DNA of 64,000 bases from positions 1,178,001-1,242,000 of the forward strand of contig NZ_CP035280.1 of the NCBI RefSeq assembly GCF_004103695.1. Direction: 5' to 3'. This stretch comes from Clostridium sp. JN-9. Its GTDB lineage: Bacteria; Bacillota; Clostridia; Clostridiales; Clostridiaceae. Positions 61,439 through 64,000 of the stretch are shown here, one piece after another. The notes beneath the pieces were generated by a model. The model was given only the letters and a program-made list of their open reading frames with translations, had not been told where the DNA came from and searched no databases. A program made the position numbers and the translations under genes. Within the stretch, counting starts at the first letter, position 1, and each line of letters starts with the position of its first letter.

Positions 61439-62056
61439 TTATTCCGAACTAACAGTAATAATAAATGCTTTAAGAGGATGGTTCTTGAGTATATCCTCTA
61501 CTTCTTTATATCCCGTGAGAAATGCGAAATTGTAACGTGCAGGGAGTGCGAAAACGTAAGCATTGTTTCTCCCAAGTTCACTTGGACCAATTGGAGCAGC
61601 ACCTACACTGATTTTTTCATGCTGTATTAAATCCCATTGAGGAAGAGTAAAAACCATAATGGGTATATCCTGACGTGGATTTTTAGAAGTCCACTGAGGA
61701 TGCCTTATGGAAATTAAAGGGCCTGTTTCAGTAATCTTACCTAATTTTATATCGTTGCCTTTCCAAACTTGATTTATAATTGAATATCCACTCCAGCTTT
61801 CAGGCAATGCAAAGCTAAAACCATATTGATTGTTCTTATAAATAACAGATCCATCATCAGACTTTGCAGGAGATGAAGAATTTCCGGTATTTGTATTGGA
61901 ATTACTAGTATTGGTATTATTGCTTATGGTGGAGCCAGACTGATTTTTACTGCTGTTTTGTGAATTAGACTTATTGCTATTGGCAGAACATGCTGCAAGT
62001 AGTGTTAATAATAAAACTGCCACAGCTAATTTTAAGACTGCTTTTTTAAATACCAT
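61439..62056 (-). CDS. Predicted lipoprotein with Ser/Asn-rich linker
   Basis: The 205-residue protein has a lipobox (VLLLTLLAACSANS, Cys near 23), a low-complexity Ser/Asn/Thr linker (about 24-70) and a compact C-terminal domain (IYKNNQYGFSFALPESWSGY, LISIRHPQW) resembling PsbP-like or DUF-type extracytoplasmic domains seen in many Firmicutes lipoproteins. GGAGG precedes ATG. Single gene; its function is unknown. A decayed intergenic stretch separates it from the DUF5662 gene, which runs toward it. Confidence 0.8.
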   Translation of the reverse strand: MVFKKAVLKLAVAVLLLTLLAACSANSNKSNSQNSSKNQSGSTISNNTNTSNSNTNTGNSSSPAKSDDGSVIYKNNQYGFSFALPESWSGYSIINQVWKGNDIKLGKITETGPLISIRHPQWTSKNPRQDIPIMVFTLPQWDLIQHEKISVGAAPIGPSELGRNNAYVFALPARYNFAFLTGYKEVEDILKNHPLKAFIITVSSE

Positions 62057-62190
62057 AAATAATTACCTCCTCACAATAATTATTGCCAATAACCATTCTT
62101 ATTATCATTATATGTCTGTACCTTTTTTCAGGTATGACTATTTAATTACACAATCATGGAGAAATGTTTACTCTTTCACCTAAAAAAATA

Positions 62191-62224
62191 AATCCCGGGA
62201 TGTATTAATTACATTCCGGGGTTT
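62191..62224 (-). terminator. Terminator of the histidine phosphatase gene
   Basis: On the minus strand AACCCCGGAATGTA pairs with TACATCCCGGGATT (one mismatch or G-U) and is followed by TATTTTTTTA. It lies 140 nt after the phosphatase stop. The remainder of 62057-62361 is non-coding apart from the promoter region of the lipoprotein gene, where I see no clear motif. Confidence 0.75.
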
Positions 62225-62361
62225 GCTGTTAAACATTTTCTGTAAATAACATTATTTTCTCATTCCAGTCCTATTGAATGTCATTTTTAAATGTATTTCA
62301 GTATAAGCAATGCGTCCTATGGCAATGATGAACACACCAAATTTTGCTGCGGAACTTATGT

Positions 62362-62988
62362 TTATGGAGTCCCAGCTGATGGCAGATGGCTTGTATCATT
62401 TAAGGTAACAAGGCAGGCATTTAAATCATCATCAAAGCTGAGTTTTGAAACAGAGGTGTTTCCTAGAGCAAATTTATGATACATGGTCAATTTCCATTGA
62501 AAAATACCAAGCAAACCCGCTTTAATTATGCCGCCGTGTGCTACAATAATAATTTTTTTGCCTTTGTTTTCTTTAACAATTCTTAAAATCTCATTTGTGG
62601 ATCTTATGCTGGCATTTTTTAAGCTAACATCGCCACCCACGAGATCAGCACTTGTTTCATCTGTTTTCCAATTATTAAACTCCTTTGGATATTTATTTTT
62701 TATCTCACTTACGGTTAATCCTTCCCATTCACCAAAGTTAATTTCCCTTAATTCCTTTGATATAATTGGTGTTGTTCCCGTATTTTCAGAAATTATCCTG
62801 GCAGTTTCCATAGCTCTTTTTAAGGGGCTTGTATAAATGCAGTTGAAGCTTTTATCAAATCTTTTCTTTAAATATTCTGCCTGAATTATACCTTCCTTTG
62901 ATAAAGCTATATCTGTGCAGCCTTGATATTTACCTGAAGCATTCCATTCAGTTTCTCCATGTCTTACTAAATATACCTGTGTATCCAT
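62362..62988 (-). CDS. Histidine phosphatase superfamily protein
   Basis: The 208-residue protein starts MDTQVYLVRHGETEWNASG with the RHG catalytic motif, then YTSPLKRAMETARII, LREINFGEWEG and the second His in IIIVAHGGIIKAG. It resembles the CobC/GpmB group, which includes alpha-ribazole phosphatase and general phosphatases. No cobalamin gene is adjacent. AAGGAGA precedes ATG. The last residues (SAGTP) extend a little beyond the usual end, suggesting a slightly altered 3' end. Confidence 0.88.
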   Translation of the reverse strand: MDTQVYLVRHGETEWNASGKYQGCTDIALSKEGIIQAEYLKKRFDKSFNCIYTSPLKRAMETARIISENTGTTPIISKELREINFGEWEGLTVSEIKNKYPKEFNNWKTDETSADLVGGDVSLKNASIRSTNEILRIVKENKGKKIIIVAHGGIIKAGLLGIFQWKLTMYHKFALGNTSVSKLSFDDDLNACLVTLNDTSHLPSAGTP

Positions 62989-63038
62989 TAAAATCTCCTT
63001 TGCATATATATAAAAATTATCTTATGTTATATTATACA

Positions 63039-63947
63039 TCATATATGTGCATTATTTTTTTTATGCATAAAATTCATGCCTATTATTCCAGCAATAATCA
63101 TTACTGCTCCAATTATATGATAATAGCTTAAACTTTCATTTAGGAATATAACTCCTGCAATCATGGTAATCAATGTGGATAAATTCCCAAATACACTCAT
63201 GTTGGATGCTTGAATTTTAGACAAAGCATAATTTGATAACAATGACGTTATAAGTGAAGATAATACACCTAAATAAAGTATGGAAATTACAAATAAGGGA
63301 CTGGCAAATGGTTTGAAGTAAACATTAATAGTACCCTTAATAATATGATCAGCTATAGATATTATATTAAAACTTAAAAAACCTATAAATGACATCATAT
63401 AAGTTAAATCCAGTACCTTATATTTTTTTGTAAATTTTCTTGCCAGCACATTATAACCTGCCGATGAAAGTGCTGATAAAAGAATTAATATGGTACCTGA
63501 AAAGCTGGCGGATTTAAAATTTATACCCTTCATCACAAAGATGTAAATAACTCCTGATACAGATAAAAGAAGTGAAGCCTTTTGCTGCAGGCTGGAATAT
63601 TCCTTTAAAAAAAGTGATGCCAGAATCATTGTAAAAATTGGGATTACAGCAGTAATAATTCCTGCTTCTGAGGATGAAATATATTGCAGACCAAATGTCT
63701 GAAAGGTAAAAAACATAACAGGATAAAACAGTGAAAGCGGCAGTATAGGAAGTATATCTTTAAATGTTATATGAAGCCTTGTCCATCCAAATATAACAGG
63801 AATGGAAGCAGCAACAAAGGCTACTGTAAATCTATGAGCAAGTATATTAAGCGGGTCAGTAACAGTTAGGGCAAGTTTCACAAAAAGGAATGAGAATCCT
63901 ATAATAAGTGCATTTATAAAGGCAGCCAAATAGGCATCTTTTTTCAT
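63039..63947 (-). CDS. EamA/DMT-superfamily transporter
   Basis: The 302-residue protein has ten hydrophobic helices in two EamA repeats (first from LAAFINALIIGFSFLFVKLA, second from GTILILLSALSSAGYNVLAR), each with the usual PxxxxLAxxFLxE-like segment (TMILASLFLKEY, TMIAGVIFLNES). Such proteins export amino acids or metabolites. GGAGGG lies 7 nt before ATG. It precedes the histidine phosphatase gene on the same strand with about 50 nt between them, so they may share a transcript. The substrate is unknown. Confidence 0.87.
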   Translation of the reverse strand: MKKDAYLAAFINALIIGFSFLFVKLALTVTDPLNILAHRFTVAFVAASIPVIFGWTRLHITFKDILPILPLSLFYPVMFFTFQTFGLQYISSSEAGIITAVIPIFTMILASLFLKEYSSLQQKASLLLSVSGVIYIFVMKGINFKSASFSGTILILLSALSSAGYNVLARKFTKKYKVLDLTYMMSFIGFLSFNIISIADHIIKGTINVYFKPFASPLFVISILYLGVLSSLITSLLSNYALSKIQASNMSVFGNLSTLITMIAGVIFLNESLSYYHIIGAVMIIAGIIGMNFMHKKNNAHI

Positions 63948-64000
63948 ATAATTTCCCTCCAGAGTAATTATTTTATAATTATATGTTAGTAGATAAATCA

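Noticed and set aside
62291-62479. 62-codon plus-strand frame reading FCCGTYVYGVPADGRWLVSF
   Set aside because: It looks slightly coding but overlaps the 3' end of the histidine phosphatase gene, has no ribosome site and could not be tied to a family.

Overview
The window is low-GC DNA with strong purine-rich ribosome binding sites, GTG and TTG starts, many intrinsic terminators, a Spo0E-like sporulation phosphatase, a glycyl radical enzyme, a CoA-transferase of the butyrate/4-hydroxybutyrate type and a GrdB-like protein. Together these point to the chromosome of an anaerobic, spore-forming Clostridium. Species cannot be named from the sequence alone. No rRNA, tRNA or CRISPR array was seen.

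Layout. 1-0.5 kb: the 3' end of a threonine aldolase-like gene. 0.5-4.1 kb: a leftward operon of secreted proteins (papain-like cysteine peptidase, beta-propeller lipoprotein, zinc metalloprotease, lipoprotein). 4.4-7.9 kb: an arsenic operon (arsR-arsD-arsA, a broken arsC, a methyltransferase) with no arsenite permease. 8-13 kb: Spo0E-like peptide, Nramp metal transporter, PAP2 phosphatase, MFS exporter and an HTH-TPR regulator. 13.3-17 kb: a cupin protein, a nested-palindrome repeat, an intact IS1182-type element and an FTR1-type permease. 17-23.3 kb: a glycyl radical enzyme with its activase and a DeoR regulator, then an OPT transporter. 23.5-38 kb: an accessory region with ABC and MFS exporters, several small or broken genes, a blaI/blaR1 remnant, a toxin-antitoxin pair, and a dispersed repeat of about 55 bp. 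38-47.4 kb: a sugar-catabolic cluster with PRD regulator, RDD protein, lactose/cellobiose-family PTS IIA-IIB-IIC, GrdB-like protein, Ntn asparaginase, M20 peptidase, CutC and MupG-like protein. 47.5-54 kb: oxidoreductase, phosphoesterase, chemoreceptor, epimerase and CoA-transferase. 54-60 kb: membrane proteins and two tandem propeller paralogues split by a transposase. 60-64 kb: small genes, a lipoprotein, a histidine phosphatase and a DMT exporter.

How the genes work together. The PTS cluster is the best candidate for an undescribed pathway. It pairs uptake of a phosphorylated beta-linked disaccharide or glycoconjugate with an amide-cleaving Ntn hydrolase, a peptidase and a MupG-like phosphoglycosidase, and it has no ordinary GH1 or GH4 glycosidase. 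The glycyl radical enzyme, activase and DeoR protein form a compact regulon for an unknown substrate.

The other striking feature is repeat biology. A family of nested elements (tandem 7-mer arms around one or two perfect hairpins) occurs at about 14.1, 25.4, 25.6, 52.4, 54.0 and 60.1 kb, partly inside a non-autonomous IS1182 relative. A separate repeat carrying a TTGACA-like box recurs at 26.1, 28.6, 31.2 and 32.9 kb. Three exact DnaA-box 9-mers lie within 82 bp at 58.35-58.43 kb.
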